Below, piece by piece: positions 1-7,578 of a stretch of 37,620 nt of DNA (position 1 is the stretch's first letter; every line of letters begins with the position of its first letter). A program made the position numbers and the translations under genes. Source of the DNA: Clostridium sp. Cult1 (lineage in GTDB: Bacteria; Bacillota; Clostridia; Tissierellales; Tepidimicrobiaceae); NCBI RefSeq assembly GCF_021655095.1, contig NZ_PPXW01000001.1, forward strand, positions 163,375 to 200,994, given 5' to 3'. Below the pieces are notes generated by a model. It was not told the origin of the DNA. It saw only the letters and a list, made by a program, of their open reading frames with translations, and searched no databases.

Positions 1-1070
1 TTAATCCAGAAATCCTCATGGTCTTTCTTTCCTGATTTAAAATCTTCCAATATTTTATCCACTATATGAACACTAGCTGGAGGATGACAATTTTGTACAC
101 TCCTTCCTATAACTGCTTTTGTTCGGGCAAAGATTCTTTCTTTCCCTTGAGAGAAGTATTTTACAGTATCGTTTTTATCTATAAAAGTCATATCTCCTGG
201 AATGACATTTAGTATTTGGCTTATTTCCTCTGGAGTTAAAAATCCAGTTTCAAATCTTACATGACCTGCTTCTGGTAATTTTTCCTCTGTGTCAGAAATA
301 TTTATTCTCTTTAGTTCCCATTGGGTTTCTGGCTCTATCAATGCATAGCCAATTTCATCACTTTCCTTATATATGGCTATCCATTCATCTTCCGTCAATG
401 TTTCCAAGGCCATGGGGAATAGTATACTTTCTTCCTTAAAGATCATTTCCTTTATTTCATTAGCCATATTTTCTATTTTTTCTATTACTTCCTCTTTGTT
501 TCCTCTGTAATCCGTAAGCATAAGCTTTCCTTCTTTTATCAAAGCCCTAATATCATCATCTACTCCCCACATCACCTTAGGTGGCGCAGTAATTCCATAC
601 TTCTCTAAATAGGGAAATATTAAATTTTCTTTCCTGCTATAATGTTTATCTATATCCCATAATAAGTTTAGGTCCTGAATTAGATTATTTATATTTTCTT
701 TAGAATCATCTTCTTTAAATTCTTTTAAATTATTATTAAGGGTCTCATCCATATATTCTTCTATGGCTTTATTTTCTTGTCTCATAGTATAGACTGGATG
801 ACCTGGCACCTCTTCCGGATGATGTATTTCTTCAATTGAGCCTTTAAAGACTGCAGCATGTACATTACATAGACGCTGGATTTCCTCTATAGGCAATCCT
901 TCTTTAACCAATTGGGTTTCCATTGCTGATATTTCCGAAGCGGAAACCCCTTCTATTACCTTAGCAAATTTTTCTTTTACTTCATCTACGGTTCTACCAT
1001 CATGAAGTTCTTTAATTACTTCCTTTAACATCTTTTGTCTATGTTCTCTATTGTTAATCAATTCACTCAT
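1..1070 (-). CDS. DUF438 / hemerythrin / PAS-domain protein, C-terminus cut by window edge
   Basis: The frame opens at an ATG (1070) with a well-placed GAGAGGTGA site and stays open to the left edge, giving 356 visible residues; the tta at bases 1-3 is out of frame and is not its stop. Residues about 1-80 match the DUF438 type. Residues 88-225 form a hemerythrin-like helical bundle with candidate ligands H92, H143, E147 and the KEES stretch near 213, which would bind a di-iron centre. From about 288 a PAS domain begins, with the family sequence HPPASVH near 329-335, and its end is missing. Proteins of this architecture are thought to sense or handle O2, NO or iron; the exact role is not established. 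It follows the metal ATPase gene by 24 bases, so it is the last visible gene of that operon. The domain call is firm; the physiological role is inference. Confidence 0.9.
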   Translation of the reverse strand, partial: MSELINNREHRQKMLKEVIKELHDGRTVDEVKEKFAKVIEGVSASEISAMETQLVKEGLPIEEIQRLCNVHAAVFKGSIEEIHHPEEVPGHPVYTMRQENKAIEEYMDETLNNNLKEFKEDDSKENINNLIQDLNLLWDIDKHYSRKENLIFPYLEKYGITAPPKVMWGVDDDIRALIKEGKLMLTDYRGNKEEVIEKIENMANEIKEMIFKEESILFPMALETLTEDEWIAIYKESDEIGYALIEPETQWELKRINISDTEEKLPEAGHVRFETGFLTPEEISQILNVIPGDMTFIDKNDTVKYFSQGKERIFARTKAVIGRSVQNCHPPASVHIVDKILEDFKSGKKDHEDFWI

Positions 1071-1094
1071 TATATTCACCTCTCATTCTATTTT

Positions 1095-2969
1095 CTACTT
1101 TTCGTATAATACTTTCCTACTTCTTCCCTTTTCCCCATATCCTAATAATCTTACTGCGTTTACTATTACCAATAATACGCTTATTTCATGGATTAACATA
1201 CCTGAAGATAGAAATACGACCTTACCTAATACTCCTGCTAGTAAAACAGCTGCAACTATAATGGCAAAGTATATATTTTGTTTCATATTTCTCACTGTAG
1301 CTCTGCTTAGTCCAATAGCATAAGATAATCTTTTTATTTCGTTGGACATTAACACCACATCTGCCGTTTCCATAGCTACATCAGTACCTGCACCACCTAT
1401 GGCAATACCTAAATCTGCTGAAGCTAATGCGGGAGCATCATTTACCCCATCTCCAACCATTGCTGTTGCCCCAAATTTTTCTTGTAATTTCTCCAAGGCT
1501 TGAACCTTTTCTTCTGGTAAAAGTTCTGCATAATATTCATCTATCCCTAATTCCTCTGATATAGCTGAGGCAGCCCTTTTATTATCTCCAGTTAGCATTA
1601 CTACCTTTTCAATACCTTGCTTCTTTAAATTCATTATAAGTTCCTTAGCATCTTCCCTAACTGTATCAGCTATAGATATAGTTCCTAATACCTTTTCCAT
1701 ATCTGAAACTATAACCACCGTTTGACCATGTGCCTCTTCACTTTTTACATAATTTTCTTCCTCTTCTCTTATATTGACACTATTTTCCGCTAATAATTTT
1801 CTATTTCCTATTAAATATATTTTCCCTTCTATTTTTACCTTTAATCCCTGACCTGTAATTATCCCAGCTTCTTCTGGGGACTCTCTTAATTCTCCATATC
1901 TTTCTTCATAGGTTTCAATAATTGCCCTAGCCAATGGATGTTCTGAATAGCTTTCACCTATTGCAGTAATTTTTAATAATTCTTCTTCGTCTATATTAAA
2001 AGTCTTCACATTGGTTACCTTAGGTTTACCTTCTGTTAAAGTTCCAGTTTTATCAAAGGCTAATACCTTGATTTTGCCTAACTTCTCCATTATTTCTCCA
2101 CCTTTGACCAAAACCCCATGTTTTGCTCCATTACCTATTCCTGCTACTATAGAAACTGGAGTTGAAATAACCAAGGCTCCTGGACAAGCTATTACCAATA
2201 ATGTTAGAGATAGTACTAGATCCTTTGTAAATAAGAACAATAATGCTGCTAAAATTATTATGGCAGGAGTATAGTATCTAGAGAATACTTCTAGAAACTT
2301 CTGTGTTCTTGCTTTTTTATCTTGAGCCTCTTCTACCATTTCTAAAATCCTAGCAAAGGTAGTGTCATCCCCAACCCTATCTGCCTTTATCTTTAAATAT
2401 CCGGATTCGATAATAGTACCAGAAAATACGGTGTCTTCCTCTGTTTTATCTACTGGAATAGATTCTCCTGTAATGGCTGCTTGGTTTATATAAGCATTTC
2501 CCTCTATTATGGTACCATCAACAGCAATCTTCTCTCCAGGTTTTACTACTACTATATCTCCTTCTACTACTTCATCAGGTGAAATTTCTACTTCCACTCC
2601 GTTTCGTATTACCCTAGCTATATCTGGTGCCAAATCCAATAAGGATTTAATTGAAGATCTAGTTTTCTCCAATGTTTTAGATTCTAAATAATCCCCTAGC
2701 ATGAATAGAAAGGTTACCGCTGCCGCTTCCCAATACTCTTGTAAAAACATAGCACCTATTACAGCTAGAGACACTAATGCATCTATACCTAAGATTTTAT
2801 ATCTTAAAGCTACAAGAGCATTCTTCATAATTGGTAATCCTGCTACAATGGCAGCGCTGATCATAAATATATTTCCATACCATATATTTAAATCTGTTCT
2901 CTTTAATATGAAAGATATTATAATCAATATTCCTGAAAAAACTACCCTTTGACCTTTACTTATTCTCAC
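1095..2969 (-). CDS. Heavy-metal-translocating P1B-type ATPase with CPG motif
   Basis: A 624-residue membrane ATPase starting at GTG (2969) behind GGGGGAG. Visible motifs are TGES (167-170, actuator), the membrane metal-site motif at 262-264, DKTGT (306-310, phosphorylated Asp), SEHPL (H344-P345, the P1B-specific HP pair) and GDGVNDAP (hinge). Predicted membrane segments lie near 8-22, 30-50, 60-95, 233-265 and at the C-terminus. The membrane motif reads ACPGALVIS, so the usual second Cys of CPC is Gly; this points away from a standard Cu or Cd/Zn CPC pump and leaves the metal undefined. It has no N-terminal HMA domain; a separate HMA protein is encoded 24 bases upstream. Export of a transition metal from the cytoplasm is the family role. 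Downstream lies a hemerythrin-type protein, which makes iron a reasonable but unproven candidate. Confidence 0.93.
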   Translation of the reverse strand: MRISKGQRVVFSGILIIISFILKRTDLNIWYGNIFMISAAIVAGLPIMKNALVALRYKILGIDALVSLAVIGAMFLQEYWEAAAVTFLFMLGDYLESKTLEKTRSSIKSLLDLAPDIARVIRNGVEVEISPDEVVEGDIVVVKPGEKIAVDGTIIEGNAYINQAAITGESIPVDKTEEDTVFSGTIIESGYLKIKADRVGDDTTFARILEMVEEAQDKKARTQKFLEVFSRYYTPAIIILAALLFLFTKDLVLSLTLLVIACPGALVISTPVSIVAGIGNGAKHGVLVKGGEIMEKLGKIKVLAFDKTGTLTEGKPKVTNVKTFNIDEEELLKITAIGESYSEHPLARAIIETYEERYGELRESPEEAGIITGQGLKVKIEGKIYLIGNRKLLAENSVNIREEEENYVKSEEAHGQTVVIVSDMEKVLGTISIADTVREDAKELIMNLKKQGIEKVVMLTGDNKRAASAISEELGIDEYYAELLPEEKVQALEKLQEKFGATAMVGDGVNDAPALASADLGIAIGGAGTDVAMETADVVLMSNEIKRLSYAIGLSRATVRNMKQNIYFAIIVAAVLLAGVLGKVVFLSSGMLIHEISVLLVIVNAVRLLGYGEKGRSRKVLYEK

Positions 2970-2993
2970 CGTACTCCCCCTTTCTAAAAATTA

Positions 2994-3209
2994 TCATTTT
3001 TCTCCTAGCACCCTGTAGCCTAATCTCTCAATAACCAGTTTTATATCCTCAGATTCTACTATAGATTCATCAAAGGTAACTTTCGCTTTACTTGAATTGA
3101 ATAATACTTCTGTCTCCTTCACACCTTTTGTCTTTTTTAATGCTCCCTCTATCTTTGCCATGCAAGATGGGCATGTTAATGTTTCTAATTTATAAGTTTT
3201 AGTCATCAT
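2994..3209 (-). CDS. Small heavy-metal-associated (HMA) domain protein
   Basis: A 71-residue protein that is a single HMA domain. TCPSC places the two metal-binding cysteines at 13 and 16, and the rest follows the beta-alpha-beta-beta-alpha-beta pattern of CopZ/CadA-type domains (GVKETEV, KVTFDES, IERLGY). The frame is open further upstream, but AAGGAGGAA at 3216-3224 lies 6 bases before the ATG at 3209, which fixes that start over the ATG at 3206 and over the longer form. It probably delivers metal to, or regulates, the P-type ATPase encoded next, which lacks its own HMA domain. First gene of the operon; the promoter with a Crp/Fnr-like box is just upstream. Confidence 0.9.
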   Translation of the reverse strand: MMTKTYKLETLTCPSCMAKIEGALKKTKGVKETEVLFNSSKAKVTFDESIVESEDIKLVIERLGYRVLGEK

Positions 3210-3255
3210 AAAAAATTCCTCCTTATTTTTTATTTCTTTTTTATTCTGTGTCTTT

Positions 3256-3298
3256 ATTATAAAAAATATTATCATTCAATACTTTGACCTAAATCAAA
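3256..3298 (-). promoter_or_regulatory. Promoter with Crp/Fnr-type box for the HMA/ATPase/DUF438 operon
   Basis: On the minus strand TTTGATTTAGGTCAAA (3298-3283) is a near-perfect palindrome; its core TTGAT-N4-GTCAA differs from the FNR consensus TTGAT-N4-ATCAA at one position. A consensus -10 TATAAT lies at 3261-3256 with no -35 at normal spacing. Taking the start about 12 bases past the first T of the -10 gives +1 near 3249 and puts the box centre (3290.5) at -41.5, the class II activator position. An alternative reading is TTGATT-18-GATAAT (3297-3268), in which case the box would overlap the -35 and could be a repressor site. Confidence 0.6.
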
Positions 3299-3325
3299 TT
3301 TTAAAATCTTTTTCAAAATAATTAG

Positions 3326-3360
3326 AGGTCAGATAATTTAAAACTTTGTCTGACCTTTTT
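3326..3360. terminator. Hairpin terminator between the GGDEF/EAL gene and the HMA operon
   Basis: AGGTCAGA (3326-3333) pairs perfectly with TCTGACCT (3349-3356). A T-run follows on the plus strand. On the minus strand, the direction of the gene that ends at 3363, the tail is CTAATTATTTT, weaker but usable. It separates the sensor gene from the HMA promoter. Confidence 0.65.
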
Positions 3361-3362
3361 AT

Positions 3363-5603
3363 TCATAGTAGTTTTTCCAATTCTTTGGCAGGAATAGGTT
3401 TGCTAAAATAATATCCCTGACCAATATCGGAGCCAAGTTCTTTCAATATATTCAATTGTTTTTCCGTTTCTATTCCTTCTGCAGTAACCAATATATTAAA
3501 CTGCTTAGCCAGAAGGATTATAGTTCGAGAAATTGCCCTATTCTTTTCATTTATATCTAGATCCCAAATAAAACTCCTATCGATTTTCAATTCATCTATA
3601 TTCATTTCACCTAAATAACTTAAATTAGAATATCCTGTACCAAAGTCATCCATTATAACGAAGACTCCTAGTTCTTTTAATCGATCCAACACGTCTAATG
3701 TATATGTGATGTCGGATATAGCTGTAGTTTCAGTTATTTCTAATCCTAAATACTTAGGTTCTAATCCTGTTTCCTCCAATATATTAGAGACCATATCTAA
3801 AAAATTATAATGTTGAAATTGTCTAGCTGAAATATTGACAGAGACTCGCCTAGGCTTATAGCCTTTATCAATCCATTCTTTATTCTGTCTGCAGGCCTCC
3901 CTCAAAACCCATTCTCCAATGGAAAATATTAGCCCAGTCTCTTCCGCTAAAGGTATAAATTCATCGGGGAAAATTAGCCCTCTTCTGGGATTTTCCCAAC
4001 GTATTAAACTTTCCAGGCCTATTATCTCCCCTGTTTTGATATCGAATTTTGGCTGGTAGTATAAGATAAATTCTCCATTAGTTACTGCTTGTCTCAGTTG
4101 ATTTAATGTAGTAAGGTTATCATATTCTCTTTTGCCAATTTGCATATTGTATTTAAAATAGCTATTGCCACCTATTTCTTTAGCCTCGTATAATGCAATT
4201 TCCGCATTCTTCATTAGAGAGATACTGTCTTGTCCTGCTTCTGGATATATAGCAATCCCAACGCTTGTAGTCAAATATAGTTCATAATCTTTAGAAACTA
4301 TAGGTTTTTTAAAGCTTTCTATAATCTTATTAACTGTAGTATCTATTTTAGAAATATCTTTTATATTTTTTAGTAGTATTAGATATTCATCTCCTCCATC
4401 CCGTGCTATCAAATCCCCTTCCCAGATTAGGTTACCTAGCCTTAACCCTACTAATTTTAATACTTCATCTCCTATATTATGACCTAAATTATCGTTAATA
4501 TATTTAAACTTGTCTAAATCTAAATGCAATATGCCCAAATTTTCATTCTCAGTCAAATTCTCCATAATTTCTTCTAACTCTTCCATGAAATATACTTTAT
4601 TGGGGAGATCTGTAATGGGATCGAAATAAGCTAATTTATATATTCTCTCTTGATGAGCCTTTAAATTTTTATTAGCAGTTTCCAATTCATTAGTCCTTTT
4701 TGCTACTTCCTGTTGCAATTTTTTATTCCATGTGAAAAGCAACAATAGCACTATACCAATTACTCCAGCACCAATAATTATGTACTTGATATAGGTTCTA
4801 AGTACAAAATGTCCATAGGATAACTGGTGTCCAAACCACTTTTTATATATCTTATCGTAAGTTCCATCCTGTTTTATCCGATTCAATCCCTCTTCTAATA
4901 GCCTATAAGCTAATTTGTTTTTAGGCAATGTAACTGGTCCATAGGCTGTTTCACCTAAAGGCTCGCCTATGGTCCTTACTTTATTAGTCTTTCTAATATT
5001 ATTTAGATAGTAAACGGCAGTGATCTTATTCCCTATAAAGGCATCTGCTTCTCCATCTAATAAAGCCTGAATACCTTCTATTTGACTATAACGAGGTATG
5101 GAAATAGCCTGAGGTATTTCCTTAATCCGCTCTTCTTGAACATCCCTCGCCTGATAAGCTACTCTTAAACCTTTAAGATCCTCAATGCCATTTATACCAA
5201 CTACTTCTTTTGGAATAAAGATGGCATGTGAATTAATTACGGTAGATTGAGTAAAGGTATATTTGCCTTTTCTTTCCTCCGTTTTAGACATACCCTGAAC
5301 ACCATCTATTTCTCCATTATCCAAAGCAAATATTGCATCAGCCCATCTCATGGGTATTAACTCTATTTCTATACCCATGGTTTTCTCTATAGCTTTCATT
5401 ATATCAACATTAAATCCTTTAAATTCACCTTTTTCATCTACATATTCATAAGGTTTAAAATTGTTATCCCCTGCAATCCTCAATTTTATTTTATCTTTAG
5501 CGTCTATTGATTCTTTCGATAACTTGGTATACTTATTGATAGATATTGAAATTATAATGAGAATTAGAAAGAGAATACTAACCCCTATAACTCTCCTTTT
5601 CAT
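3363..5603 (-). CDS. Membrane sensor with periplasmic-type SBP, GGDEF and EAL domains
   Basis: Starting at ATG 5603 (AAAAGGATTG upstream; a TTG-started form reaching 5681 is less likely) the protein has 746 residues. An N-terminal membrane anchor (MKRRVIG then a hydrophobic run) is followed by a type-3 solute-binding domain (about 40-260), a second membrane segment (about 272-293), a short coiled coil, a GGDEF domain and an EAL domain. The diguanylate cyclase motif is GGDEY (403-407), an accepted variant. The inhibitory RxxD site is WEGD here, so product feedback is probably lost. The EAL motif is ESL (531) and the other catalytic elements are present (NISARQF, EITET, DDFGTG, AEGIE, GQGYYFSKP), so phosphodiesterase activity is plausible. 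It should couple an extracellular small molecule, perhaps an amino acid, to cyclic di-GMP. Which activity dominates cannot be read from sequence. Confidence 0.93.
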   Translation of the reverse strand: MKRRVIGVSILFLILIIISISINKYTKLSKESIDAKDKIKLRIAGDNNFKPYEYVDEKGEFKGFNVDIMKAIEKTMGIEIELIPMRWADAIFALDNGEIDGVQGMSKTEERKGKYTFTQSTVINSHAIFIPKEVVGINGIEDLKGLRVAYQARDVQEERIKEIPQAISIPRYSQIEGIQALLDGEADAFIGNKITAVYYLNNIRKTNKVRTIGEPLGETAYGPVTLPKNKLAYRLLEEGLNRIKQDGTYDKIYKKWFGHQLSYGHFVLRTYIKYIIIGAGVIGIVLLLLFTWNKKLQQEVAKRTNELETANKNLKAHQERIYKLAYFDPITDLPNKVYFMEELEEIMENLTENENLGILHLDLDKFKYINDNLGHNIGDEVLKLVGLRLGNLIWEGDLIARDGGDEYLILLKNIKDISKIDTTVNKIIESFKKPIVSKDYELYLTTSVGIAIYPEAGQDSISLMKNAEIALYEAKEIGGNSYFKYNMQIGKREYDNLTTLNQLRQAVTNGEFILYYQPKFDIKTGEIIGLESLIRWENPRRGLIFPDEFIPLAEETGLIFSIGEWVLREACRQNKEWIDKGYKPRRVSVNISARQFQHYNFLDMVSNILEETGLEPKYLGLEITETTAISDITYTLDVLDRLKELGVFVIMDDFGTGYSNLSYLGEMNIDELKIDRSFIWDLDINEKNRAISRTIILLAKQFNILVTAEGIETEKQLNILKELGSDIGQGYYFSKPIPAKELEKLL

Positions 5604-5748
5604 AAAAATCAATCCTTTTTCTAAAAGTAACCCAAAAACCCTATACTGTATATTTCTACACAAGTTGCCAATATCCTTCAATATTTTAATTTTTACACTA
5701 ATTTATATATACTAATTATATACCCCAATTTAGTAATACTACGAAGAT

Positions 5749-5788
5749 AAAAAAAGCGACTAAAGAACTAAATATCTCTTTGCCGCTT
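5749..5788 (-). terminator. Rho-independent terminator of the DEAD-box helicase gene
   Basis: Read on the minus strand, AAGCGGCAAAGA and TCTTTAGTCGCTT form a stem with one mismatch or bulge, followed by a run of seven T. It lies 8 bases past the helicase stop. Confidence 0.85.
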
Positions 5789-5796
5789 GACATTGT

Positions 5797-7386
5797 TTAT
5801 GACCTAGTATTAGCCAATTCCACCTTTACCTTAATGCCCTTTATTCTTTTGTTATTTAACCCTTTTATTACTTGGTGAGCATATTCTTCTGGTACTTCAA
5901 CAAAAGTAAATTTATCATACATATCTATGTCTCCTACAGTTTTTCTAGGTATACCTGTTTCATTTAGTAATGCTCCTAATATATGCCTTGGGCTTACCCC
6001 TTTTCTTTTCCCAGTATTTATATATATTCTTGCTGTAGTACTAATACCCTTTGTACCATAATCTACTGCATCTAATTCTCTATGACCTTCTAACTTGTTA
6101 TTTTCAAGATAGAATTTCAACAAAGCTGCTGCTATATCAAAAGAAGTGTAATCCTCATCTAATAATTGGTTAAGCATCTTTTCGTACCTATCTAATTGTC
6201 CCTTATCTATTTCACCTTTAATCTTTTCTATTAATATATCACTTTGCCGTTCTTCCATATCTTTTAATGTAGGCAGATCCTTCCTAACTATCTTAGTCTT
6301 AGTATATCTTTCAATATCTTTAATCCTATACCTATCTCTACCTACTACAAAACTAAGGGCTATCCCTTCCCTGCCAGCTCTAGCAGTTCTACCAATTCTG
6401 TGGACATAATACTCTTCATCCTGAGGTATATCATAGTTAAATACAATATCTACATCATCTACATCTAAACCTCTAGCTGCCACATCAGTAGCTACCAAAA
6501 TATCAATATTCCCTGTTCTAAACTTAGACATTACCCTATCCCTTTGAGATTGTTTTAAATCTCCATGGAGTCCATCGACGAAATATCCCCTTCCTTGTAA
6601 TTCAATAGTTAGCTCATCTACCTTCTTCTTAGTATTACAAAATACTATAGAAAGCTTAGGATTGTATATATCTATAAGCCTAGATAATATTTCAGTCTTC
6701 ATATGCTCCTTTAATTCAAAATAATATTGTTCTACTCTTGGTACGGTTAACTCCTTGTGTACTACTTTAATAGTTTTAGGATTTGTCTGATACCTTTTAG
6801 CAAAATCTACTATTTCTTTAGGCATAGTGGCTGAAAAGAATATGGTCTGTCTTTCTTCAGGCATATGATTTACAATGAGTTCAATATCATCCCTGAACCC
6901 CATATCAAACATTTCATCTGCTTCATCCAATACTAGCATCCTTATACTTCCTAGTTTTAATGTTTTTCTTCGAATATGGTCTATTATTCTACCAGGAGTT
7001 CCAACCACTATCTGAACACCTTTTTTTAAGGCTTTTATCTGTCTATCAATAGGCTGTCCTCCATATATAGGCAGAACAAAAATATCCTTTTTATACTTAG
7101 CTAATCTTCTAACTTCCTCTGCCACTTGTATGGATAATTCTCTTGTAGGGCATAAAACCATAGCTTGTAAACTTCTATCCTTCCTATTACATTTTTCAAT
7201 AATAGGTATACCAAAGGCAGCAGTTTTTCCCGTTCCCGTTTGAGCCTGCCCAATTATATCTATACCTTCAAGTAAATTTGGTATTGCTTGAGATTGAATA
7301 GGAGACATCTCCTCAAACCCCATATCGGAAACTGCTTTTTGAATTTCCTCTGAAAGATTAATATCTTCAAATTTTAATTTATCCAT
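5797..7386 (-). CDS. DEAD-box ATP-dependent RNA helicase with DbpA-type RNA-binding domain
   Basis: 529 residues. Helicase domain 1 shows the Q-motif region (SPIQSQAIP), AQTGTGKT (48-55), PTREL (80-84), GTPGR (129-133), DEAD (154-157) and SAT (186-188). Domain 2 has ATDVAARGLDV and HRIGRTARAGREG. The last 75 residues (RIYINTGKRKG to the end) match the DbpA/CsdA RNA-recognition domain, the part that targets 23S rRNA in DbpA and B. subtilis YxiN. The likely job is remodelling of rRNA during 50S assembly, or of mRNA, especially in the cold. Length fits CshA/DeaD-type proteins with such a tail. It is a single gene with its own promoter and terminator. Whether it is the functional equivalent of DbpA, CsdA or CshA is not resolved. 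Confidence 0.95.
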   Translation of the reverse strand: MDKLKFEDINLSEEIQKAVSDMGFEEMSPIQSQAIPNLLEGIDIIGQAQTGTGKTAAFGIPIIEKCNRKDRSLQAMVLCPTRELSIQVAEEVRRLAKYKKDIFVLPIYGGQPIDRQIKALKKGVQIVVGTPGRIIDHIRRKTLKLGSIRMLVLDEADEMFDMGFRDDIELIVNHMPEERQTIFFSATMPKEIVDFAKRYQTNPKTIKVVHKELTVPRVEQYYFELKEHMKTEILSRLIDIYNPKLSIVFCNTKKKVDELTIELQGRGYFVDGLHGDLKQSQRDRVMSKFRTGNIDILVATDVAARGLDVDDVDIVFNYDIPQDEEYYVHRIGRTARAGREGIALSFVVGRDRYRIKDIERYTKTKIVRKDLPTLKDMEERQSDILIEKIKGEIDKGQLDRYEKMLNQLLDEDYTSFDIAAALLKFYLENNKLEGHRELDAVDYGTKGISTTARIYINTGKRKGVSPRHILGALLNETGIPRKTVGDIDMYDKFTFVEVPEEYAHQVIKGLNNKRIKGIKVKVELANTRS

Positions 7387-7425
7387 TAATTTTACTACAT
7401 CCTTCCTTTTTTATCTAACTTGTTA

Positions 7426-7454
7426 AGTATATATATAATATGGCTTTTTTGCAA
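7426..7454 (-). promoter_or_regulatory. Predicted promoter of the DEAD-box helicase gene
   Basis: On the minus strand TTGCAA (7454-7449), a 17-base spacer and TATACT (7431-7426). Five of six -10 bases match the housekeeping consensus. About 40 bases separate it from the ATG. Confidence 0.6.
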
Positions 7455-7517
7455 GGGAAATATGAATTTAAAAAATACAAATTTAAATATTTTTCTTTCG
7501 TGAACCTAAGTATTAAG

Positions 7518-7546
7518 TTGAATTATCAGACTATTAAAGATATTAT
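7518..7546 (+). promoter_or_regulatory. Predicted promoter of pepF
   Basis: TTGAAT (7518-7523), a 17-base spacer and TATTAT (7541-7546). It drives the gene that starts at 7579 and diverges from the helicase promoter. Confidence 0.5.
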
Positions 7547-7578
7547 AATATTAAGTATTAAAACTAGGAGGGATTATA

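Noticed and set aside
1-3. TAA on the minus strand as the stop of the DUF438 gene
   Set aside because: It is out of frame; the gene continues past the left edge in the middle of its PAS domain.
1051-1323. Plus-strand ORF of 90 residues
   Set aside because: Antisense to the end of the metal ATPase gene and the start of the DUF438 gene; no translation signals.
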